From: JAAYJR01 sp964540755
GTDB lineage: Bacteria > Bacteroidota > Bacteroidia > Bacteroidales > Prolixibacteraceae
NCBI GenBank assembly: GCA_964540755.1
Contig: CAZIOB010000127.1
Location: forward strand, 1-29,557
Direction of reading: 5' to 3'
DNA length: 29,557 nucleotides
Shown: in pieces, positions 24,119 to 29,557 of the stretch
Layout of the letters: every line of letters starts with the position of its first letter
How positions within the stretch are numbered: position 1 is the first letter of the stretch
Position numbers and translations under genes: made by a program
The notes under the pieces: model-generated
Seen by the model: only the letters and a program-made list of their open reading frames with translations
Told to the model about the DNA's origin: nothing
Databases searched by the model: none

Positions 24119-24235
24119 ATGAAAACCCGTGTGTCGGTAAAAAAACGTTCTCCTGAATGTAAATTTGTTCGCAGAAAAGGACGTTTATATGTTATAAATA
24201 AAAAGAACCCTAAGTTTAAACAACGTCAGGGATAA
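24119..24235 (+). CDS. rpmJ: 50S ribosomal protein bL36, zinc-ligand-depleted
   Basis: A small gene of 38 codons plus stop in the infA-rpsM gap. It reads MKTRVSVKKRSPECKFVRRK and then GRLYVINKKNPKFKQRQG, the exact length and ends (MK.R.S.KK ... KHKQRQG-type) of bL36. The zinc ribbon of the standard protein uses C11, C14, C27 and H33. Here only Cys14 remains, with Ser at 11, so it is the zinc-independent type. Position between infA and rpsM is standard. Confidence 0.95.
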   Translation: MKTRVSVKKRSPECKFVRRKGRLYVINKKNPKFKQRQG

Positions 24236-24260
24236 TGGTTAATTTGAAAAATGATTAAGT

Positions 24261-24638
24261 ATGGCGCGTATAGTAGGTGTTGACATTCCTAGTAATAAGA
24301 GAGGTGAGATTGCTCTTACCTATATTTATGGAATCGGCCGAAGCAGGTCAAATATGATCCTTAAAGAAGCCGGGGTTGACAGAGATATTAAGGTCAGCGA
24401 GTGGACAGACGACCAGTTCGGCGATATCCGGAGAATTATTAATGAGAAATATAAGGTTGAAGGTGAACTCCGTTCTGATGTTCAAATGAATATTAAGCGG
24501 TTAATGGATATTGGATGCTATCGTGGTATCAGGCACCGTATCGGATTGCCGGTAAGGGGACAAAGTACAAAAAATAATGCCCGTACCCGTAAAGGCAAGC
24601 GTAAAACGGTTGCAAACAAAAAGATGGCCACTAAATAA
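24261..24638 (+). CDS. rpsM: 30S ribosomal protein uS13
   Basis: The product is 125 aa. It begins MARIVGVDIPSNKRGEIALTYIYGIGRSRS, has the helix-hairpin-helix and DIGCYRGIRHRIGLPVRGQSTKNNARTRKGKRKTV signature (conserved R-G-x-R-H-R), and a basic tail that reaches tRNA. It contacts the P-site tRNA and the 50S bridge. The short 25-nt gap upstream leaves no room for an uS4-binding pseudoknot of the E. coli kind. Confidence 0.97.
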   Translation: MARIVGVDIPSNKRGEIALTYIYGIGRSRSNMILKEAGVDRDIKVSEWTDDQFGDIRRIINEKYKVEGELRSDVQMNIKRLMDIGCYRGIRHRIGLPVRGQSTKNNARTRKGKRKTVANKKMATK

Positions 24639-24650
24639 GGATTATAAATT

Positions 24651-25040
24651 ATGGCAAAAAAAACAGGAACCAGCAGGAAAAGAGTTGTTGTTGTGGAAGC
24701 TAACGGGATGGCACACGTACATTCCTCTTTCAATAACATCATTATAACGCTGACAAACATGAATGGAGAAGTAATATCATGGTCGTCAGCAGGGAAAAAA
24801 GGGTTCAGGGGATCCAAAAAAAATACACCATATGCTGCTCAGGTAGCATCCGAGGAGTGTGCAAAAACCGCGTATGATCTGGGTCTCCGGAAAGTTAAAG
24901 TATTTGTAAAGGGACCGGGAAACGGCCGTGAATCAGCAATCAGGGCTTTAGCTACAGTCGGACTCCAGGTTGCTGAAATAGTGGATGTTACACCATTGCC
25001 GCATAATGGATGCAGACCTCCCAAAAGAAGACGTGTATAA
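24651..25040 (+). CDS. rpsK: 30S ribosomal protein uS11
   Basis: The product is 129 aa. It carries GMAHVHSSFNNIIITLTNMNGEVISWSSAGKKGFRGSKKNTPYAAQ, KVFVKGPGNGRESAIRAL and the closing TPLPHNGCRPPKRRRV, the standard uS11 C-terminus. Located on the platform with bS18 and uS7, near the E-site. Confidence 0.98.
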   Translation: MAKKTGTSRKRVVVVEANGMAHVHSSFNNIIITLTNMNGEVISWSSAGKKGFRGSKKNTPYAAQVASEECAKTAYDLGLRKVKVFVKGPGNGRESAIRALATVGLQVAEIVDVTPLPHNGCRPPKRRRV

Positions 25041-25058
25041 TAAATAATATTTAAGGTA

Positions 25059-25667
25059 ATGGCTAGATACAGAGGACCAAAATCTAAAATAGCCCGGAAA
25101 TTTGGGGAACCTATTTTCGGGCCGGATAAAGTTTTTGAGCACAAAAATTATCCTCCGGGTATGCATGGAATGTCAGCAAGGAGGAGGAAAAAATCAGAAT
25201 ACGGACTTCAGTTAAGCGAAAAACAGAAAGCAAAAAATACTTATGGAGTCCTTGAAAAACAGTTTCGTAACCTTTTTGAAAAGGCCACTTCGGCTAAAGG
25301 CGTGACCGGTGAAGTGTTATTGCAATTGCTTGAATCGAGACTTGACAACGTAGTTTATCGTATAGGCATAGCAAAAACAAGGGCTGCTGCCCGTCAGTTT
25401 GTAACTCACAGACATGTAGTTGTAAACGGTAAAGTTGTGAATATTCCTTCTTATCTTGTTAAGCCAGGAGATATAATCGGTGTCAGGGAAAGATCAAAGT
25501 CGATGGAAGAAATAAACAATTCACTACTTTCGAGAAGGAGTTCTCATTACGGATGGTTGGAATGGGACAATGATCAGATGGCCGGAAAATTTCTAAACCG
25601 CCCGGAGCGTGAAGAAATACCAGAGAACATCAAAGAACAACTTATCGTAGAGCTGTATTCAAAATAA
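25059..25667 (+). CDS. rpsD: 30S ribosomal protein uS4
   Basis: The product is 202 aa. Seen are MARYRGPKSKIARKFGEPIFG, the helical part KQKAKNTYGVLEKQFRNLFEKA and the S4 RNA-binding domain LESRLDNVVYRIGIAKTRAAARQFVTHRHVVVNGKVVNIPSYLVKPGD. The N-terminus lacks the CxxC...C zinc knuckle. It nucleates assembly of the 16S 5' domain and in other bacteria represses the alpha operon. Confidence 0.98.
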   Translation: MARYRGPKSKIARKFGEPIFGPDKVFEHKNYPPGMHGMSARRRKKSEYGLQLSEKQKAKNTYGVLEKQFRNLFEKATSAKGVTGEVLLQLLESRLDNVVYRIGIAKTRAAARQFVTHRHVVVNGKVVNIPSYLVKPGDIIGVRERSKSMEEINNSLLSRRSSHYGWLEWDNDQMAGKFLNRPEREEIPENIKEQLIVELYSK

Positions 25668-25684
25668 TAATTACTAAGGAAATC

Positions 25685-26677
25685 ATGGCAATATTAGCAT
25701 TCCAGAAACCCGACAAAGTTATAATGATCGAATCAGAGGACAAATTCGGAAAGTTCGAATTTCGTCCTTTGGAACCAGGTTATGGCATTACCATTGGTAA
25801 CGCATTGCGCCGCATATTATTATCTTCACTTGAAGGATATGCGATCAACACTGTTAAAATAGACGGAGTTGATCATGAGTTCTCTACGATTAAAGGGGTT
25901 ATAGAAGATGTAACTGATATTATCCTTAATCTTAAACAGATCAGGTTTAAAAATGAGGTAGAGGACTTTGACAGTGAAAAGGTTATAGTAACAATTACAG
26001 GGAAAGAAGAATTTAAAGCCGGAGATATCAATCAGTTTATGACTGGTTTCAGGGTATTGAATCCTGACCTGGTTATATGCAGGATGGAACCTGATGTTAA
26101 ACTAAAAATGGAATTGTCAATTAATAAGGGACGTGGTTATGTTCCTGCCGTAGAGAATAAACCTGCCGAAATGGAATTTGGACTTATTCCTGTTGATTCC
26201 ATATATACACCAATCAAGAAAGTTAAATATTTGGTTGAGAACTATCGCGTTGAGCAGAAAACCGACTATGAGAAATTGATCTTTGAAATCACAACCGATG
26301 GTTCCATTCTTCCTCAGGATGCTCTTAAGGAGGCAGCGAAAATTTTGATTTATCATTTTATGTTATTCTCAGATGAGAAAATTACCCTTGATTCGGATGA
26401 GAAATTTGCTAATGAGGAATTTGATGAAGAGGTGCTTCATATGCGCCAGCTTTTAAAAACCAAATTGATCGACCTGGATTTGTCAGTAAGGGCTCTGAAC
26501 TGTTTAAAAGCGGCTGATGTTGATACATTGGGTGATCTGGTAACTTATAACAGGAATGATCTTTTAAAATTCCGTAATTTTGGCAAGAAATCACTTACTG
26601 AGCTTGATGAGTTGCTGGAAAATATGGGACTGAGCTTTGGAATGGATATTAGTAAGTATAAACTTGATAAGGAATAA
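25685..26677 (+). CDS. rpoA: DNA-directed RNA polymerase alpha subunit
   Basis: The product is 330 aa. The N-terminal dimer/assembly domain includes GYGITIGNALRRILLSSLEGYAI and EFSTIKGVIEDVTDIILNLKQI; the second part includes AVENKPAEMEFGLIPVDSIYTPIKKVKY and VEQKTDYEKLIFEITTDGSI. After an acidic linker (about 235-255) the C-terminal domain reads IDLDLSVRALNCLKAADVDTLGDLV and FGKKSLTELDELLENMGLSFGM, the promoter- and activator-contacting helix-hairpin-helix. It lies between rpsD and rplQ as in nearly all bacteria. Confidence 0.98.
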   Translation: MAILAFQKPDKVIMIESEDKFGKFEFRPLEPGYGITIGNALRRILLSSLEGYAINTVKIDGVDHEFSTIKGVIEDVTDIILNLKQIRFKNEVEDFDSEKVIVTITGKEEFKAGDINQFMTGFRVLNPDLVICRMEPDVKLKMELSINKGRGYVPAVENKPAEMEFGLIPVDSIYTPIKKVKYLVENYRVEQKTDYEKLIFEITTDGSILPQDALKEAAKILIYHFMLFSDEKITLDSDEKFANEEFDEEVLHMRQLLKTKLIDLDLSVRALNCLKAADVDTLGDLVTYNRNDLLKFRNFGKKSLTELDELLENMGLSFGMDISKYKLDKE

Positions 26678-26683
26678 AAGGCA

Positions 26684-27403
26684 ATGAGACATAATAAGAA
26701 ATTTAACCATTTAGGCCGTAAAAGTGCTCACCGTAAAGCAATGTTGTCTAATATGGCCAGTTCACTGATCGAGAGTAAAAGGATCACTACAACTGTTGCC
26801 AAAGCGAAAGAATTGCGTACTTATGTTGAACCGTTAATTACAAAAGCAAAGAATGATACCACTCATTCGCGCAGAATGGTTTTTCGTTATCTTCAGGATA
26901 AAAATGCAGTTTCTGAATTATTCAGGGATGTGGCTGACAAAGTAGGTGACCGTCCTGGTGGTTACACGAGAATATTAAGGACAGGCGACCGGTATGGTGA
27001 TAATGCCGAGATGTGCATAATTGAACTGGTGGATTATAATGAAGCAATGCTTGCAACAGGAGAGGAAGCTGAGAAAACCAAACGCAGGCGTTCAAGGCGA
27101 GGAGGCAGCAGTAAAAAAGCAAAAACGCCTGTAACAGGAACTACCCGTGGAAAGACAGGAGAACAGAAAAAGAAAGCCGTTAAAGAGGAAAGTAAATCAG
27201 AAGAAGGGGGCACAAAAGAATCTCCTGAAGCAAAAGAGAGTCAGTCGGCTGAGAAAAAAGACGAAAAACTTGTTGCCGAAACAAATGATGATTTGAAAAA
27301 CAGAGAAGAGGGAGAAGCAGAAGAAAAAAAACAGAAATCTGTTGAAAGTGACTCCGGCGAAGAGGGCCAACAATCTTCTGATAATGATACTTCTAATTCT
27401 TAA
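26684..27403 (+). CDS. rplQ: 50S ribosomal protein bL17 with long charged C-terminal extension
   Basis: The product is 239 aa, nearly double the usual 115-130 (about 160 in many Bacteroidota). Residues 1-122 are a normal bL17: MRHNKKFNHLGRKSAHRKAM, SLIESKRITTTVAKAKELR, RILRTGDRYGDNAEMCIIELVDYN. The remaining ~117 residues are low-complexity: first basic (KTKRRRSRRGGSSKKAK...), then strongly acidic and Ser-rich to the end (EEGEAEEKKQ, SDSGEEGQQSSDNDTSNS). The frame is continuous with no sign of frameshift. It ends the superoperon; no clear T-run terminator was found between it and the next gene. Confidence 0.96.
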   Translation: MRHNKKFNHLGRKSAHRKAMLSNMASSLIESKRITTTVAKAKELRTYVEPLITKAKNDTTHSRRMVFRYLQDKNAVSELFRDVADKVGDRPGGYTRILRTGDRYGDNAEMCIIELVDYNEAMLATGEEAEKTKRRRSRRGGSSKKAKTPVTGTTRGKTGEQKKKAVKEESKSEEGGTKESPEAKESQSAEKKDEKLVAETNDDLKNREEGEAEEKKQKSVESDSGEEGQQSSDNDTSNS

Positions 27404-27435
27404 TTAATCAAGAAATGAAAGGAGCATGAATGCAA

Positions 27436-27455
27436 AATCACACCAGAGTGTGATT
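27436..27455. promoter_or_regulatory. Perfect 8-bp inverted repeat at the edge of leader copy B
   Basis: AATCACAC (27436-27443) and GTGTGATT (27448-27455) with a 4-nt centre CAGA. It could be an operator or an RNA hairpin. The right arm overlaps the first bases of the 61-bp leader. The equivalent place in copies A and C is not palindromic, so this part is specific to copy B. Confidence 0.5.
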
Positions 27456-27511
27456 AAAATATATGCAAGTTCCATATGATACCTTTGAAAATAATTAATT
27501 TTAATCATATG
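27451..27511 (+). promoter_or_regulatory. 61-bp leader module, copy B
   Basis: TGATTAAAATATATG, then AGTTCCATATGATACCTTTG, ending on the ATG at 27509-27511. A full TAnnTTTG box, TACCTTTG, is at 27480-27487. Similarity to copy C (minus strand, 52 of 61 identical) continues about 25-30 bp further upstream (shared GAGCAT and ACACC..AGAG words). A micro-ORF from ATG 27426 to TGA 27479 ends ...VIKIYASSI, matching the micro-ORF core in the other copies. Confidence 0.7.
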
Positions 27512-28510
27512 AAAGAATACAGACTATCAGACGGTATATCCCGCCGTAAATTTATCAGGGCAGCAAGCACTGCAGCTGCTGTTATTTCTGCTGCTCCTGC
27601 CGTAATGGCAAATTCATTTTCAGTACGTCAAAAACCTGACTCCAAATTTGCCGGGGTACAGATCGGTGCTATAACTTACAGCTGGAGAAGTATGCCCTCC
27701 ACAGCAGAAGATATTTTGAAATATTGTGTAGAGGGAGGTATTAGCTCTATTGAATTAATGGGTAACGTTGCAGAAGAATATGCAGGCATACCACCATTAC
27801 CTCCAAGGCCGTCAAGAGGTGCTCAATTATCTGACAAAGCAAAAGATGAATATCAGAAATCAGTTCAGGCAGCTGAGGAAGAAAGACGAAAATGGCGTCT
27901 TTCCCTGCCAATGTCGAAATACAGGGAATTGAGCAGAATGTTCAAAAAGGCTGGAGTAAATATTCATATAGTCAAGTTTTCTCCTGCCGGCTGGACTGAC
28001 GATGAGATTGATTATGCTTTTAAATCAGCCAAAATTCTTGGTGCTAATGGTGTTACAAATGAAATTGGACACGAAGCATGTAAGAGGCTTGGAAAATTTG
28101 CACGAAAGCATAATATGTATGCTATTTATCATAACCATCTGCAGCCCGGTGAACCAGGCTTTAACTTCGATGATTTCCTGGCATATTCCCCTAATAATAT
28201 GTTGAATTTTGATGCAGGGCATTATTACGGAGCAACAGGAGATCATCCAAATAACGTCATAAAGAGGCTGTACAACAGGATCTACAGCATACATCTTAAA
28301 GATAAAACCGGTCCTGATTCACAACCTGCCAACACAAACACTGTCTGGGGAGAAGGGGAAACACCCATTGCCGACATGCTGAAATTGATACGTGATGAAA
28401 AATGGCCTATATATTGTGATATAGAGTTGGAATACCCCGTTCCTGATGGATCAGATGCACAAAAGGAAGTGATCAAATGTGTTAATTACTGCAAAGAAAT
28501 ATTGGAATAG
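27509..28510 (+). CDS. Tat-exported sugar phosphate isomerase/epimerase-like TIM barrel
   Basis: The product is 333 aa from ATG 27509. An ATG at 27476 is in frame, but it sits inside the conserved leader and would place a dozen residues before the signal. Residues 11-17, SRRKFIR, followed by an Ala-rich hydrophobic stretch, are a Tat signal. The mature part is a xylose-isomerase-like/AP-endonuclease-2 barrel (PF01261): start SSIELMG (E82), EIGHEACKRLGKFARKHNMYAIYHNH (207-210), MLNFDAGHY (D235), YSIHLKD (H262, D265) and DIELEYP (E306/E308), consistent with a divalent metal site. Such exported barrels are common beside sulfatases and keto-sugar enzymes in Bacteroidota; the substrate is unknown. 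It shares its leader with the gene at 1148. Confidence 0.88.
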   Translation: MKEYRLSDGISRRKFIRAASTAAAVISAAPAVMANSFSVRQKPDSKFAGVQIGAITYSWRSMPSTAEDILKYCVEGGISSIELMGNVAEEYAGIPPLPPRPSRGAQLSDKAKDEYQKSVQAAEEERRKWRLSLPMSKYRELSRMFKKAGVNIHIVKFSPAGWTDDEIDYAFKSAKILGANGVTNEIGHEACKRLGKFARKHNMYAIYHNHLQPGEPGFNFDDFLAYSPNNMLNFDAGHYYGATGDHPNNVIKRLYNRIYSIHLKDKTGPDSQPANTNTVWGEGETPIADMLKLIRDEKWPIYCDIELEYPVPDGSDAQKEVIKCVNYCKEILE

Positions 28511-28517
28511 TAATACT

Positions 28518-28551
28518 GCCGGAATGAGGAAAATAATTTCCTTTTTCCGGC
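28518..28551. terminator. Symmetric bidirectional terminator hairpin
   Basis: GCCGGAA-TG-AGGAAA-ATAA-TTTCCT-TT-TTCCGGC forms a 13-bp stem with one internal mismatch step and a 4-nt loop. It lies between the convergent genes ending at 28510 and 28574. On the plus strand it is followed after a few bases by CTTTTT. It most likely ends both transcripts. Confidence 0.8.
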
Positions 28552-28573
28552 TGATTATAACTTTTTAATACAA

Positions 28574-29461
28574 CTATACCTTATTTATTTCTTTTTTAAA
28601 AAGTCTCATAAGCTCTTCAGTTCTTGATTCTTTTTCTATTAATCCTGCTGAATGAAAGCAATTTCTTAATATTTCCAGTAACCGGAATATAAAAAGAGTA
28701 TCGGGGGCTGGTTCTGCAAAGTCATCAAGGGGAAGATACTTATATTTTTTAAGATGATAATCAATTTCTCTTCTATTAGTTATTGAACCCTTATTACCCG
28801 GATTGATATAATATAATACATCCGAACGTGAATATTTCCCGTGTACTTTCTTTGCAATTTCACTGTCAACAATTGCTACAAGAGGATTTTGGGGAAAATC
28901 TGTGAATCTGGCGGGCAATCCGAGATCACGTGCAAGAATCGTGTAAAAGATAGCAAGTGAAACCGGATTTCCTTTTTTGGTATCCAGCAACTGGTTAAGA
29001 AAGCAGTTTTGGGGCATCCCAGGATTATCGTGGTTTAGAGAAAATCCGTTTATATTAAAGAGAAAATGATTTAAAACAGTTGTTTTTTCCAGCGTCGTTA
29101 ATGAGTCATTGAGCTCAATCCAGACTGATTTTTTTATCTGTTCCAGTTTGTAGTTTATACTGATTAAATTTAAATCAGGATACTGAAAACGGTCAATAAA
29201 TATAAAACCGTCTAATAAATTATTTCCTTTTGCATTGATCCAGCTTTTTAAACCTTTTTTTATCTCTTTAAAATGAATGTTCCGGATAATATTCTCTATA
29301 CGGTCCTGGCAGTTTTCATCAAAGCTGTCTTCCCATTTTTTTTCAAGAACAGGAATTATATTATGATTTTCCTTGAGCAATTCCTTTTCCACTGATTGAT
29401 AAACAAGAATATCAGGATCATCTAGTAAATCTATCAAAGCCTTAAGTCTATTTCTTTTCAT
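28574..29461 (-). CDS. SirB1-type transglutaminase-fold protein
   Basis: The product is 295 aa from ATG 29459-29461. A TTG at 29485 gives a longer frame, but that TTG is part of the promoter-like TTTG in the leader. No signal peptide, so cytosolic. The N-terminal third is helical. About residues 152-183 hold the SirB1/Transglut_core2 signature: CFLNQLLDTKKGNPVSLAIFYTILARDLGLPA in two parts, with later LYYINPGNKG and KYKYLPLD. Members of this family (PF13369) usually lack the full catalytic triad of true transglutaminases, and a clear Cys-His-Asp set is not visible here either. Function unknown; relatives are sometimes near cell-envelope or translation genes. Its leader matches those of two other genes in the window. 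Confidence 0.8.
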   Translation of the reverse strand: MKRNRLKALIDLLDDPDILVYQSVEKELLKENHNIIPVLEKKWEDSFDENCQDRIENIIRNIHFKEIKKGLKSWINAKGNNLLDGFIFIDRFQYPDLNLISINYKLEQIKKSVWIELNDSLTTLEKTTVLNHFLFNINGFSLNHDNPGMPQNCFLNQLLDTKKGNPVSLAIFYTILARDLGLPARFTDFPQNPLVAIVDSEIAKKVHGKYSRSDVLYYINPGNKGSITNRREIDYHLKKYKYLPLDDFAEPAPDTLFIFRLLEILRNCFHSAGLIEKESRTEELMRLFKKEINKV

Positions 29462-29519
29462 ACTATTAAAATTGTTAATTTTCAAAGGTATAGTATGGAA
29501 CTCGCATGTATTTTAATCA
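29459..29519 (-). promoter_or_regulatory. 61-bp leader module, copy C (minus strand)
   Basis: Read on the minus strand: TGATTAAAATACATG, then AGTTCCATACTATACCTTTG, ending on the ATG at 29461-29459. TACCTTTG is a full TAnnTTTG match. 52 of 61 bases equal copy B and 46 of 61 equal copy A, with no gap. A micro-ORF from ATG 29556-29554 to TGA 29484-29482 contains MIKIHASSILYL. Together with copy B it forms an inverted pair flanking the two genes at 27509-29461. Confidence 0.7.
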
Positions 29520-29557
29520 TTCTCTTGGGTGTAAATATTTTAGATGCTCGTTTCATA

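Noticed and set aside
27436..27455. CRP-like site (TCACA/TGTGA)
   Set aside because: The half-sites are in the opposite order (TCACA first, TGTGA second) and spacing is 4, so it is not a CRP operator; kept only as an unnamed inverted repeat.
29494..29557. Open plus-strand frame starting MELACILIILLGV at the right edge
   Set aside because: It lies antisense on leader copy C and its upstream region; no promoter or start context, and it is truncated by the window end.

Overview
The window looks like chromosomal DNA of a heterotrophic member of the Bacteroidota, probably a Bacteroidales/Marinilabiliales-type marine or sediment lineage. The DNA is AT-rich. Most start codons are preceded by A/T-rich sequence and not by a Shine-Dalgarno motif. 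Strong promoters fit the Bacteroidota consensus (TTTG, about 18 nt, TAnnTTTG). fusA is followed directly by rpsJ with no tuf between them, and periplasmic sulfatases and a 3-keto-disaccharide hydrolase family protein are present. No species can be named from this sequence alone.

Layout. (1) 1-5460 is a carbohydrate-scavenging region. It holds the last 37 codons of a probable MFS sugar permease at the left edge, a DUF1080-family secreted protein (minus strand), a beta-propeller glycosidase-like lipoprotein, and two S1-type sulfatases. The first sulfatase has an atypical active-site signature. No SusC/SusD pair and no sulfatase-maturing enzyme is visible. (2) 5663-9554 is a peptide export pair: a C39 peptidase-containing ABC transporter and a HlyD-family adaptor. 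A 343-bp gap separates them and carries two palindromic structures, one a ~147-bp imperfect inverted repeat. (3) 9700-27403 is an uninterrupted str-S10-spc-alpha superoperon with 32 genes: rpsL, rpsG, fusA, rpsJ through rplO, secY, infA, rpmJ, rpsM, rpsK, rpsD, rpoA, rplQ. It is driven by tandem promoters before rpsL, with a likely secondary promoter before infA. map and adk are absent from the secY-infA junction. (4) 27404-29557 holds a convergent pair, a Tat-exported sugar phosphate isomerase/epimerase-like protein and a SirB1-type transglutaminase-fold protein, separated by a symmetric terminator hairpin.

The most interesting signal is a 61-bp leader that occurs three times: 1090-1150 (+), 27451-27511 (+) and 29459-29519 (-). 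The copies align without gaps (48/61, 52/61 and 46/61 identities by hand count), and each ends exactly on the ATG of a different, non-homologous gene. Two copies contain a perfect TAnnTTTG -7 element. All three also contain an in-frame micro-ORF with the core (M/V)IKI(Y/H)(V/A)SS(M/I), whose stop codon overlaps the TTTG box. This is either a shared promoter/operator linking carbohydrate genes on both sides of the ribosomal operon, or a family of translated leader peptides. It also decides the start codons of those three genes.

Functionally, region 1 and the isomerase of region 4 fit uptake and periplasmic processing of sulfated or oxidised glycans. Region 2 is an exporter whose substrate peptide is not in the window. 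Region 3 is core translation, transcription and secretion machinery. All functional calls come from reading motifs in the translated sequence; no database search was run.
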